Shown here one piece after another: positions 17,263 through 25,674 of a stretch of 64,000 nucleotides of DNA. The stretch comes from an uncultured Winogradskyella sp. (GTDB lineage Bacteria; Bacteroidota; Bacteroidia; Flavobacteriales; Flavobacteriaceae). Both the position numbers and the translations under genes were made by a program. Location of the stretch: assembly GCF_947496485.1 (NCBI RefSeq), contig NZ_CANMCZ010000001.1:119596-183595 (forward strand), in the 5' to 3' direction. How positions within the stretch are numbered: position 1 is the stretch's first letter; each line of letters begins with the position of its first letter. The notes beneath the pieces are model-generated. The model did not search any database, was not told the DNA's origin, and saw nothing but the letters and a program-made list of their open reading frames with translations.

Positions 17263-17804
17263 TGACTACTAATTTAAAAATCGCCACATTTGGCGGAGGT
17301 TGCTTTTGGTGTACAGAAGCCGTATTTCAAGAAGTAAAAGGTGTAGAAAAAGTGGTTTCTGGGTATACTGGAGGCAATGCACCAGGAAGACCAACCTACA
17401 GAGAAGTTTGCTCTGGCTTAACTGGTCATGCCGAAGTCATCCAAGTTACTTTTAATGCAAACGTGATTACTTACGAAGATATTCTTATCATTTTTATGAC
17501 GACTCACGATCCTACTACATTAAATAGACAAGGTGCAGATCGTGGCACACAATATCGATCGGTAATTTATTATCATGATAAGTCTCAAAAAGAAATCGCA
17601 GAAGTTGTCATTAAAGAACTGGCTCAGTACTATGAAGACCCAATAGTTACTGAAGTATCAGAAGCTGTTAAGTTCTACGAAGCTGAGAAGGAGCATCAAG
17701 ATTATTACAGAAATAATCAGACTCAGGGCTATTGTAGTTTTGTGATTACACCAAAACTGATGAAGTTACGTAAACTACATGCTGATAAGCTAAAGAGCGC
17801 TTAA
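17262..17804 (+). CDS. msrA: Peptide-methionine (S)-S-oxide reductase MsrA
   Basis: A 180-residue MsrA with the canonical GGGCFWCTEAVFQ motif (catalytic Cys near residue 14), GYTGG, the HDPTTLNRQGADRGTQYRS segment and the C-terminal QGYCSF with a resolving Cys. It complements MsrB by reducing the S epimer. Translationally coupled to msrB by a TAATG overlap. A strong hairpin follows it. Confidence 0.96.
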   Translation: MTTNLKIATFGGGCFWCTEAVFQEVKGVEKVVSGYTGGNAPGRPTYREVCSGLTGHAEVIQVTFNANVITYEDILIIFMTTHDPTTLNRQGADRGTQYRSVIYYHDKSQKEIAEVVIKELAQYYEDPIVTEVSEAVKFYEAEKEHQDYYRNNQTQGYCSFVITPKLMKLRKLHADKLKSA

Positions 17805-17822
17805 TTAAACTGCACTTATTAA

Positions 17823-17862
17823 AAACTCTAAGGCAATTCAGAAAATGAATTGTCTAGAGTTT
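17823..17862 (+). terminator. Hairpin after msrA, possible partial terminator
   Basis: Complementary arms 17823-17840 and 17846-17862 (AAACTCTA..GGCAATTCA / TGAATTG..TAGAGTTT) with one bulge and a GAAAA loop, followed by a T/A-rich tail. It lies in the 94-bp gap before the thioredoxin-like gene, which has the same orientation, so it may end or attenuate the msrBA message. Confidence 0.6.
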
Positions 17863-17898
17863 ATTATTAAATAATTTTAAAAAGAGAGGGACATAATT

Positions 17899-18384
17899 AT
17901 GTCAAATCAAACAGAAAAACCAATTTTGAAAGCACCAGAATTTGATGTTAATTCTTGGATAGATGCTAAGGGTAACAAAACTGAACCTATTAAATTATCA
18001 GATTTTAAAGGAAAATTTAAAATCGTTTATTGTTTTCAAAGTTGGTGTCCGGGTTGTCACAGCAAAGGCCTACCAGATCTACAAAAAATGGTCGAAGCTT
18101 TAAAGCATAATGATAATATAGAATTTATGGCTATTCAAACCGTTTTTGAAGGTCATGATTCAAACACTTATGAGAAAATGGTAGAAACTCAAAAACGATA
18201 TATGCTTAAGATTCCTTTTGGACATGATGCCGGTAACGATGGTAAATCACGCTCTAATATTATGACCAATTACAATACTGGAGGTACGCCCTGGTTTATT
18301 TTTATTGATAAGCACGATAATGTGGTGTATAGTGATTTTCATTTAAACCCAGAGGCAGCAATAGAGTTTTTAAAATCTTTATAG
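17899..18384 (+). CDS. Thioredoxin-like (redoxin) protein
   Basis: A 161-residue AhpC/TlpA-fold protein with no signal peptide. The active site is FQSWCPGCHSKGLP (CPGC near residues 50-53), and the cis-proline motif is NTGGTPWFIF. It may act as the electron donor to the Msr proteins around it, or as a peroxidase; context favours the former but does not prove it. It is preceded by a purine-rich GAGAGGG tract 15 bp before the ATG and is followed after one base by the glutaredoxin-like gene. Confidence 0.85.
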   Translation: MSNQTEKPILKAPEFDVNSWIDAKGNKTEPIKLSDFKGKFKIVYCFQSWCPGCHSKGLPDLQKMVEALKHNDNIEFMAIQTVFEGHDSNTYEKMVETQKRYMLKIPFGHDAGNDGKSRSNIMTNYNTGGTPWFIFIDKHDNVVYSDFHLNPEAAIEFLKSL

Positions 18385-18385
18385 C

Positions 18386-18634
18386 ATGGCATTAGAAATT
18401 AAACTTTATGGCACCGAAAGGTGCCATAAAACTCAATACTATAAATCCTTTTTAGGTCAAAAAGGACTCGCTTTTTCGTTTCTAGATGTCGAAATGGATG
18501 ATGTCTTTGCTGAGGAATTAAGAGGTTTGTACGAAAACAAAAAACTTAATTTCCCTACAATAACCATTGATAAAAAGAAATTGCGAAATCCATCCGATAA
18601 TGAATTAAACAAATGGCTAGACAAACTAAAATAG
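18386..18634 (+). CDS. Small glutaredoxin-like protein with a CHKT motif
   Basis: An 82-residue thioredoxin-fold domain. The start LYGTERCHKTQYYKSFL places CHKT where glutaredoxins have CPYC, so only one active-site cysteine remains. The cis-proline segment is NFPTITID, and a conserved Asn-Pro-Ser-Asp follows. Monothiol activity or a binding role is likely. The last 22 bases overlap the start of the second msrA-like gene, showing tight coupling. Confidence 0.75.
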   Translation: MALEIKLYGTERCHKTQYYKSFLGQKGLAFSFLDVEMDDVFAEELRGLYENKKLNFPTITIDKKKLRNPSDNELNKWLDKLK

Positions 18635-19137
18635 CACTAGGAGGTGGCTGTCATTGGTGTACTGAGGCTGTATTTCAATCTTTGAAAGGTGTTGAACAAG
18701 TAGAGCAAGGTTACGTATCTTCAACAAATGAAAACAGTTCATTTTCTGAAGCTGTAATTGTTCACTTTAATCCTGAAATTATATCGCTTCAAACTTTGAT
18801 TGAAATTCACTTATATACACACAAAAGTAACTCAGCACACTCGATGAGAGATAAATATCGTTCAGCGATTTATATCTTTTCAGAAGAACAAGCACAGGAA
18901 GTAAAAAATACATTAAACGAATTTCAAGCTGAATTTGATAATCAACTTATTACTAATGTATATCCATTTTCAGAATTTAAAGCCTCACGAGAAGCGATTC
19001 AAAATTATTATCTAAAAAATCCTAAAAAGCCTTTTTGTGAACGCTTTATAAACCCTAAATTGAAGCTAATACTAGATAAATTCTCAGACCAAATCAATAA
19101 AAACTTTATATCAAACAATTTAAAATTAAAACAATGA
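18613..19137 (+). CDS. Divergent MsrA-like protein (second copy)
   Basis: A 174-residue MsrA-fold protein. GGGCHWCTEAVFQ replaces the canonical GCFWC Phe with His. The segment that in true MsrA reads DPT..NRQG.D.G.QYRS is shortened to KSNSAHSMRDKYRS. The catalytic Cys and a C-terminal Cys (KPFCERF) remain. The Phe lines the methyl pocket in MsrA, so substrate preference may differ. It overlaps the glutaredoxin gene by 22 bp and the next gene by 4 bp (ATGA). Confidence 0.85.
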   Translation: MARQTKIALGGGCHWCTEAVFQSLKGVEQVEQGYVSSTNENSSFSEAVIVHFNPEIISLQTLIEIHLYTHKSNSAHSMRDKYRSAIYIFSEEQAQEVKNTLNEFQAEFDNQLITNVYPFSEFKASREAIQNYYLKNPKKPFCERFINPKLKLILDKFSDQINKNFISNNLKLKQ

Positions 19138-19412
19138 CATTATTTGAATCTATAAAAAGCTACTTCAACAAAAAGAAAAATAATGAATCAACAGGTAATT
19201 CTCCTGAAGGTATTTGTCCAAATTGTTGGGGAAAACAAGAATGGGAAGGTGAATTCTATGAGTTTATGAAAGGAAGTAAAAACGAAAAAAGAGATGAAAC
19301 TTATAATAACTTCATCAATAAAATTGTTGAGAGTAATATTGAAGGTATTGCTATTCAAAAAGACACCTATACCTGTAAAACTTGTACTATTAATTACGCT
19401 CACAACCACTAG
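19134..19412 (+). CDS. Small CxxC-containing protein of unknown function
   Basis: A 92-residue acidic and Asn-rich protein. Two Cys pairs, GICPNCWGKQEW near residues 27-38 and YTCKTCTINY near the C-terminus, could bind zinc or act as a dithiol. The C-terminal HNH adds histidines. I do not recognise a named family. It is coupled to the upstream MsrA-like gene by an ATGA overlap and is followed without a gap by the aldo/keto reductase, so it belongs to the redox operon. Confidence 0.75.
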   Translation: MTLFESIKSYFNKKKNNESTGNSPEGICPNCWGKQEWEGEFYEFMKGSKNEKRDETYNNFINKIVESNIEGIAIQKDTYTCKTCTINYAHNH

Positions 19413-20369
19413 ATGAATCAAACAAAAATTGGATTAGGTATGGCCGCTTTGGGCAGACCAGATTATATCAATATTAGATCAAACACAAATATTGATAAGT
19501 CTGTTGAGGTATTTAAAGCAATTGCTTTTAAGGTTTTAGATGAAAGTTATACGCTTGGTATTAAAGATTTTGATGTAGCACCATCATATGGTTTAGGTGA
19601 ACAATTTTTATTAGAATGGAATAACTCAAGAAATCACAAAGATGTTAATCTCTCAACAAAATTCGGTTATACTTATGTTGCCAATTGGGAAATTGGATTT
19701 TCTGGCAAACACGAAATTAAAGAACATTCCATCTCAAAATTGAATAAGCAATGGGAAGTATCAAAAGCCATGCTTCCTAATCTAAAAATCTATCAAGTAC
19801 ACTCTGCAACACTAGACAGTGGTGTTTTAACCAATGAAGCTGTCTTGTCTAAGCTATACGAATTAAAGCAAGAGCATAATTTAAAAATTGGAATTACGTC
19901 TAGCGGAACTGAACAAGTTAAAATTATTGAAGTAGCACAAAAAATTAATTTTGATGGCGATGATTTATTTGATAGCTATCAAGTAACTTTTAATATTTTT
20001 GAACAGTCATGTTTTCATATCTTGAGAGAATTATTAGCAAAAGGTAAAACTATCATTATCAAAGAAGCTTTAGCTAATGGTCGCGTATTTAAAAATGATA
20101 AATTTTTTCAATACGAATCCGCTTATGACTATTTAGGGCACCTTTCAAGTAAATACTCTGTTGGAACAGATGCTATTGCTTTGCGTTTTATAATTGACCA
20201 CTTAGAACCTAGCGTTATTTTAAGTGGCGCCTCAAACAGCAATCAACTTAAAGAGAATCTAAAAGCTTTAAATTTTGAATTAGATAAAAACGAAGTCTCT
20301 AAACTAAAATTATTTGCAGTAACTCCTCACAATTATTGGAAAGAGCGTAGTCATCTGAAATGGAATTAA
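19413..20369 (+). CDS. Aldo/keto reductase family oxidoreductase
   Basis: A 318-residue TIM-barrel reductase. The catalytic tetrad can be placed as Asp and Tyr in FDVAPSYGLGE, Lys in LSTKFGY and His in YQVHSAT. The NADPH-binding end is recognisable in LSGASNSNQLKENL. Substrate unknown. Last gene of the redox operon, its ATG directly after the previous TAG. It converges on the TolC-like gene with a 4-bp overlap of stop codons, and no terminator is visible there. Confidence 0.88.
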   Translation: MNQTKIGLGMAALGRPDYINIRSNTNIDKSVEVFKAIAFKVLDESYTLGIKDFDVAPSYGLGEQFLLEWNNSRNHKDVNLSTKFGYTYVANWEIGFSGKHEIKEHSISKLNKQWEVSKAMLPNLKIYQVHSATLDSGVLTNEAVLSKLYELKQEHNLKIGITSSGTEQVKIIEVAQKINFDGDDLFDSYQVTFNIFEQSCFHILRELLAKGKTIIIKEALANGRVFKNDKFFQYESAYDYLGHLSSKYSVGTDAIALRFIIDHLEPSVILSGASNSNQLKENLKALNFELDKNEVSKLKLFAVTPHNYWKERSHLKWN

Positions 20370-21790
20370 TCAACTGTAGTACCTCTATAATAATCTAAAA
20401 TTTTTACGCGCAACAAATATTCATACTTGGCATTTGCTAAATTAACCCTTGCGTTATCCAAATTGTTTTTACTAGAGATATAATTCAAGAAATTTGAAAC
20501 CCCATTTTTAAACCTTATGTCATTAATACGATAAGATTCTTCATATGCCTCTACTTGTTTTAATAGGCTTTGGTGTCGCTTATAAGCCGCTTCCATATCA
20601 AAATGAACTTGAGCAATAACATTTTTAATGTCTAAATGTGTTCGCTCTAAGTCTAAAATAGATTCCTTAACTCTAATTTTTTCTAAGGCTACATTATTTT
20701 TAGCCCTAAATCCATTAAAAAGTGGAACATTAACCGCTACTCCAATAACAGTATTTAAATTATTATCCAATTGATCTTCGTAACCAATTCCATTTGAAGC
20801 GAATGACGTCTGCTCTGTCATCACGGGTAAATCTTGGCCATTAACTGTCACAAAATCGCTAGTTTCAACAATACTCGTACCTGTTGACGTAAATATTTCT
20901 GCTGCACTGGAATAATTGCTATTTACTCCACCAAACACAGATATTTCTGGAGTAAACTGAGATTTAGCAACACTGACTCCCTTCTTCGCAGCTTCTACAC
21001 GCAATTCTCTGGCTTTAAATGTTGCTAAATTTTGTAATGCTTGCAAGTAAACCTCATCAGCAGATAAATTGTAGACTTCAAAATCTAGAATAAGATTCTT
21101 AGTGTCTATACCACCACCTTCTTCTAAATTTAATAGTCTCATTAAACTTAATTTTGCATTGTTCAAACTGCTTTCTGAAACCAAAATACTTGTTTCATCA
21201 TTTGCAACTTGTCCTAATATATCAGCATAATCAGCTGGGTTTCCGGATTCATTTTCATAAAATCCTTTTTGTATATTAAGCTGTTTTCTAGTAGCTTCTA
21301 GTCGTGCTTTAGTTAATTCTAAAACATCTCTTGCATTTAGAACTTGAAGATATGCTAATGTTACATTCAGTACTAAGTCTTGTTTAGCAGCTTCAATTTC
21401 GAGATCTGAAGCCTTTTTGTTTAAACGATTCTGCTTAGCTGTATTCAATAATCGAAATCCATTAAAAATAGTAGCGTCTATACTTAGGCCTAAATTAGAA
21501 AATGTTAACTCTTGATTTATAAAATCGTTAGTAAAAGGATCAATACTTCTACCATCATTAACGCCCAAATTAAAATTACCATTAATACTGGGTAACAAGT
21601 TTGCTTTAGATTGCTGGTAATTGACTTTAGCAGAATTAGCTAGTAAATTTGTTGATTTTAAATCGAGATTATTTTGTAATGCTATGGAAATACATTCTTC
21701 TAAGGAATAACGTTTCTCAGATTGATCTTGAGCATATCCAGTTAGACTCATCATAAAAATTATGATGTATATAAGTTGTTTCTGTATCAT
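20366..21790 (-). CDS. TolC-family outer-membrane efflux channel
   Basis: A 474-residue protein with a signal peptide (IIIFMMSLTGYAQ) and the two repeated OEP halves rich in long helices, for example ALQNNLDLKSTNLLANSAK and ARVNLANAKYEYLLRVKILD. It should form the trimeric channel that pairs with the HlyD-type adaptor at 46161-47411. Last gene of the ABC export locus, 10 bp after ATPase B. It is the only TolC-like gene in the window, so it may be shared by all nine permeases. Confidence 0.92.
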   Translation of the reverse strand: MIQKQLIYIIIFMMSLTGYAQDQSEKRYSLEECISIALQNNLDLKSTNLLANSAKVNYQQSKANLLPSINGNFNLGVNDGRSIDPFTNDFINQELTFSNLGLSIDATIFNGFRLLNTAKQNRLNKKASDLEIEAAKQDLVLNVTLAYLQVLNARDVLELTKARLEATRKQLNIQKGFYENESGNPADYADILGQVANDETSILVSESSLNNAKLSLMRLLNLEEGGGIDTKNLILDFEVYNLSADEVYLQALQNLATFKARELRVEAAKKGVSVAKSQFTPEISVFGGVNSNYSSAAEIFTSTGTSIVETSDFVTVNGQDLPVMTEQTSFASNGIGYEDQLDNNLNTVIGVAVNVPLFNGFRAKNNVALEKIRVKESILDLERTHLDIKNVIAQVHFDMEAAYKRHQSLLKQVEAYEESYRINDIRFKNGVSNFLNYISSKNNLDNARVNLANAKYEYLLRVKILDYYRGTTVD

Positions 21791-21800
21791 GATTATTTTG

Positions 21801-22478
21801 TTATTCTGAGACTATTTTACCATCTAGTAAATTAATAATTCGTGACCCATAAGCTGCATTACTTTCTGAGTGCGTAGCCTGGATTATGGTAACGCCACCT
21901 TTGTTTAATTCAGCAAACAACTCCATTATCTCTTCACCTTGTTTAGAATTTAAATTCCCTGTTGGTTCGTCAGCCAAGATCAATTTTGGTTTTCCTATTA
22001 AGGCTCTAGCAATACCAACCAACTGTTGTTGACCACCACTTAATTGAACAGGAAACAAATTCTTTTTACCAACAATATTAAATCGATCTAGCATATCTGC
22101 TACCAATGCTTTCCGTTCAGAGGATTTTACACTTTTGTAAAGCAATGGAGTTTCAATATTTTCCCAAACCGTTAATTCATCAATAAGATGATAGGCCTGA
22201 AATACAAAGCCGATATACTCTTTATAGAGTTTAGATCTACTCCTCTCCTTCATACTATGGACGGGTTCACCTAAAAAAGTATAACCACCTCCTGTAAAAC
22301 TATCTAGCATTCCTATACAATTTAGTAAAGTTGATTTCCCTGAACCAGATGGTCCCATTAATGAAATAAACTCTCCTTCCTTAACTTGTAGATTAATATT
22401 ATCTAACAAAGTAACTTTATTACTTCCAGAATTTACTGTTCTTGTTGCTTCATTTAAACTTAATAATGTATTTCCCAT
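21801..22478 (-). CDS. ABC transporter ATPase of the MacB/LolD type (ATPase B)
   Basis: A 225-residue stand-alone nucleotide-binding domain. Walker A GPSGSGKST, Q-loop FVFQAYHLIDELTV, signature LSGGQQQLVGIARA, Walker B LILADEPTGN and H-loop ATHSES are complete. Two positions differ from ATPase A and most LolD-type proteins: the residue after LSGGQQQ is Leu instead of Arg, and the D-loop reads NLNS instead of NLDS. It may have slower or asymmetric ATPase activity; that is inference. It energises the permeases encoded upstream. Confidence 0.93.
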   Translation of the reverse strand: MGNTLLSLNEATRTVNSGSNKVTLLDNINLQVKEGEFISLMGPSGSGKSTLLNCIGMLDSFTGGGYTFLGEPVHSMKERSRSKLYKEYIGFVFQAYHLIDELTVWENIETPLLYKSVKSSERKALVADMLDRFNIVGKKNLFPVQLSGGQQQLVGIARALIGKPKLILADEPTGNLNSKQGEEIMELFAELNKGGVTIIQATHSESNAAYGSRIINLLDGKIVSE

Positions 22479-22490
22479 TTTTGGTTGTTT

Positions 22491-23234
22491 TTAGTCTATA
22501 TGGTTAATTTGTGAATCCCCAAAACTCAATCCTCTGTTTACTTCTGCTTTACCCTTATAATATAGTTTAGCCTCACCATAAGCAGTGAATTTTATACTTT
22601 CTGAAGCCTGTATTCTAAATTCTGCTTCGCCATAAGCTTTAAGTTTAGACATTTTATTATCAACCTCAACTAAGTTAATTTCACCTTCACCATAAGCAGT
22701 TATATACTGATTTACAGTAGATCCTCCATTTATAGTTAACTGACTTTCACCATAAACATCAACATCAAATTCTACTATGTTAACCTCACTGAATGTAACT
22801 TGAGATTCACCATAAATTTTAAGTTTAAAATTTTCTACTTCAATTAAACTCTCACAAACTGTTATTTGCTCACCTCTTAAAGAAAGGTTATCTATGTTTT
22901 TATAAGTCACTCGAATAGTTAACACTTTGCCTTTGTAAATAGGCACTTTCATCTTGACTCCATTTTTTAAAACCTTTTTGTGTTTAGTTGTTTCTTTGGC
23001 ATCATCCAAATACACTCTAAGGGTATTTCCGTTAACTTGAATATTAATTTTGTCTTCTGGTTCTGTACTATCTAAAATAGTAACGGAATTTTCATCTCCT
23101 TTTACAAAAGTGGTTTCAATATGCGGACTAATAATTACTTTATTAAAATCGCCTACTGTCTGCTTTGTTTGAGCAAGCGTTATTTGTACTAATAATACAA
23201 ATTTAATTACGACTATAAGTTTGAAATTTTTCAT
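22491..23234 (-). CDS. GIN-domain (DUF2807-type) exported protein
   Basis: A 247-residue protein with a signal peptide (VVIKFVLLVQITLAQ). The second half is a right-handed beta-solenoid-like array in which the motif YGE recurs five times (IYGESQ, VYGESQ, AYGEGE, AYGEAE, AYGEAK), spaced about 20 residues. Such GIN domains are widespread in Bacteroidota; their function is unknown. It sits between permease B2 and ATPase B and should be in the periplasm or on the surface. It could bind or fold the exported substrate, which is a guess. Confidence 0.85.
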   Translation of the reverse strand: MKNFKLIVVIKFVLLVQITLAQTKQTVGDFNKVIISPHIETTFVKGDENSVTILDSTEPEDKINIQVNGNTLRVYLDDAKETTKHKKVLKNGVKMKVPIYKGKVLTIRVTYKNIDNLSLRGEQITVCESLIEVENFKLKIYGESQVTFSEVNIVEFDVDVYGESQLTINGGSTVNQYITAYGEGEINLVEVDNKMSKLKAYGEAEFRIQASESIKFTAYGEAKLYYKGKAEVNRGLSFGDSQINHID

Positions 23235-23278
23235 GGTTTATATTAATTTTTGATTAATGATGATTCTTTTTTGATTTA

Positions 23279-25663
23279 TTACTCGGTTCTTAAACTCTTT
23301 ATTGGATTTGCAATAGCGGCTTTGATAGCCTGGTATCCTACGGTTACAAATGTTATTAATAATGCTAATACACCAGCTATCACAAATACTGTCCAGCTAA
23401 TGTTTATTCGATATGCAAAATCTTGTAACCAGTTATTCATAAAGTATAATGCTAAAGGAAAACTTATCACTAATGAAATCAGCACAAGTTTCATAAAATC
23501 TACTGATAATAATTGAACAATTTTAGAAACACTTGCTCCAAATACTTTTCGTATTCCTATTTCTTTATTTCGTTGCTCAGCCATAAATGCTGCTAAACCA
23601 AATAAACCAAGACAAGCCACTATAATTGCTAATATTGAAAACAATAAACCTACATTGGCTGTACGCTTTTCTTTTTCGTAAAGCAACTCTAGTTTTTTAT
23701 CTAAAAAGGTATACTCAAAAGCAGAATTAGGAGCAACATTTTTGAATGCGTTTTCAAAATTTAAAATAGTCTCTGTTAATACTTCATTTGAAAAACGAAC
23801 CAACAGATATGATTTTGGTTCACGAGGTGCATTATGAAAAGCATATCCACCAATTGGACTATGTAATGAAGCAAAATTGAAATTATCAACAACACCATGT
23901 ATATAAGCATTATCGCCAAGCTGCATATTCACTTTTTTACCAATGGCTTCCTCTGGTGTTAGCCCTAAGAAATCTACCGTTTTTTTATTTACAACAACTT
24001 CCACCAAAGTGTCACCTTGTTGCTTGTTCTTTGGTAGTAATTGACCAGCCAAAAGGTTTAGCTGTAATACATCGGAGACTTTATATTCTGAACGGTTGGT
24101 TTGAATACCCATACTCTCCTCGCTATTTGGTTTTTGTATACTTCTGCCACTAACTCCCATACCTGGATAACCTTGTGAACGGGCTACAAAAGAGACATTT
24201 GGCAATTTTTCAAAAGCATCTACTAAAGCTTTATTGGCTTGTCCACCACGTATTCCTGCAGTTGAAATAGCGATAACATTCTCTGGATTATAACCTAGAT
24301 TCTTATTTTGAATATATTCTAACTGCTGATGAATAACAATAACGCTAATGATTAAAACTACTGATGCAGAAAACTGAACGACTACTAATCCTTTTCTTAT
24401 AAAACTGGTCATTCCTCCTCTTCGCGAGGATGGTTTTAGAGCTTCTTTAGGAGAAAAACGGGAAAGATATAATGCAGGGTAAGAACCAGAAATAAAAGTT
24501 GTTACTAGCCAAATCAGTAATAAGAAGCCTAAAATTTTAACCGAAAATAATGCTGAAATATCTAATTGTTTTCCAGCAACTTCGTTAAAAACTGGCAAGG
24601 CTACGATGGTGAAAAGACCACCTAAAATCATTGCAATTGCAGTTATTAGTCCAGTTTCAATATAAAATCTAAATACTACATTTTTTACAGATGCACCAAG
24701 CGTTTTATTTATACCTACGTCAGTAGCGCGTTTTTGAGAGCGTGCGGTAATTAAATTCATGTAATTAATGCAAGCAATAATCAAGATTAAAATAGCGAGA
24801 GCAGTAAGATTTTGAATTTGATTAATATCACCATAATTATCAATATAACTATCAGAATATGCAGAAGAGTATAAGTGAATGTCTCTTAAAGATTGTAATG
24901 AAAAGTTATACCATTGCTCGTCTTTTTTAACATTGACATCTAAAATTCCTTGGATTTTACGCTCTGAAGTTGAAACACTTGGTGTGTCTGAATTAAAAAC
25001 TACAAAAGTTTCAAAACTTGCATTATTCCAAGTTGGATTTTTAGCTGCATTTTGCATCATAAAAGGTGCAACCACATTAAAATTTATAGAACTATTATCA
25101 GCAAAATCTTTATAAACACCCTTAACTTCGAACGTATTTACATTGTCAACTGTCAGTGTTTTTCCTAAAGGATTTTTGTTCCCAAAATAACGTTTGGCTG
25201 TACTTTCTGAAAGTAGAATATTGTTAGGGCTTTTTAGGTTTTCTGCACCAGAACCATTTATAATTTCAACATCAAACATTTCTAAAATTGAAGGGTCAAC
25301 CCAAAACAATTTATCTTCTGCAAACACATCGTTCTCGGATTTTATAAATGCGGTTCCTCCAAAATCATGTCTCAAAAACCGGCCGGATTCTGAGATTTCC
25401 GGAATCTTATCTTTAAGCTCAGGACCTAATGCCGATGGTACATTAGACCAAGTTTCTAAATCATCTTCAGTTGTATTAAGTAAAACTCTGTAAATTCTGT
25501 CCTTTTGTGTATACATAGTATCAAAACTACGCTCATGTAAAACAAATAAGAACAATACTAAAGTCGTAGCAAGACCTATTGACAATCCAACAATATTAAC
25601 AATTGAGAATAAACGATTGGTCTTAAGACTTCTCCATGCAATTTTTATATAACTACGTATCAT
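23279..25663 (-). CDS. MacB/FtsX-type ABC permease B2 (ninth of array)
   Basis: A 794-residue internally duplicated permease. Each half has one helix, a large periplasmic MacB-type domain and three helices. TM1 is about 20-42, periplasmic domain 1 about 50-280, TMs to about 425, the second half from about 440. The ATPase-contacting segment of the second half is KEIGIRKVFGAS; that of the first half is TDVGINKTLGAS, with Asn for the usual Arg. The C-terminus is ANPIKSLRTE. No ATPase domain is fused. It lies 11 bp after permease B1 and is followed by the GIN-domain gene. Confidence 0.92.
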   Translation of the reverse strand: MIRSYIKIAWRSLKTNRLFSIVNIVGLSIGLATTLVLFLFVLHERSFDTMYTQKDRIYRVLLNTTEDDLETWSNVPSALGPELKDKIPEISESGRFLRHDFGGTAFIKSENDVFAEDKLFWVDPSILEMFDVEIINGSGAENLKSPNNILLSESTAKRYFGNKNPLGKTLTVDNVNTFEVKGVYKDFADNSSINFNVVAPFMMQNAAKNPTWNNASFETFVVFNSDTPSVSTSERKIQGILDVNVKKDEQWYNFSLQSLRDIHLYSSAYSDSYIDNYGDINQIQNLTALAILILIIACINYMNLITARSQKRATDVGINKTLGASVKNVVFRFYIETGLITAIAMILGGLFTIVALPVFNEVAGKQLDISALFSVKILGFLLLIWLVTTFISGSYPALYLSRFSPKEALKPSSRRGGMTSFIRKGLVVVQFSASVVLIISVIVIHQQLEYIQNKNLGYNPENVIAISTAGIRGGQANKALVDAFEKLPNVSFVARSQGYPGMGVSGRSIQKPNSEESMGIQTNRSEYKVSDVLQLNLLAGQLLPKNKQQGDTLVEVVVNKKTVDFLGLTPEEAIGKKVNMQLGDNAYIHGVVDNFNFASLHSPIGGYAFHNAPREPKSYLLVRFSNEVLTETILNFENAFKNVAPNSAFEYTFLDKKLELLYEKEKRTANVGLLFSILAIIVACLGLFGLAAFMAEQRNKEIGIRKVFGASVSKIVQLLSVDFMKLVLISLVISFPLALYFMNNWLQDFAYRINISWTVFVIAGVLALLITFVTVGYQAIKAAIANPIKSLRTE

Positions 25664-25674
25664 AACAAATGGAT

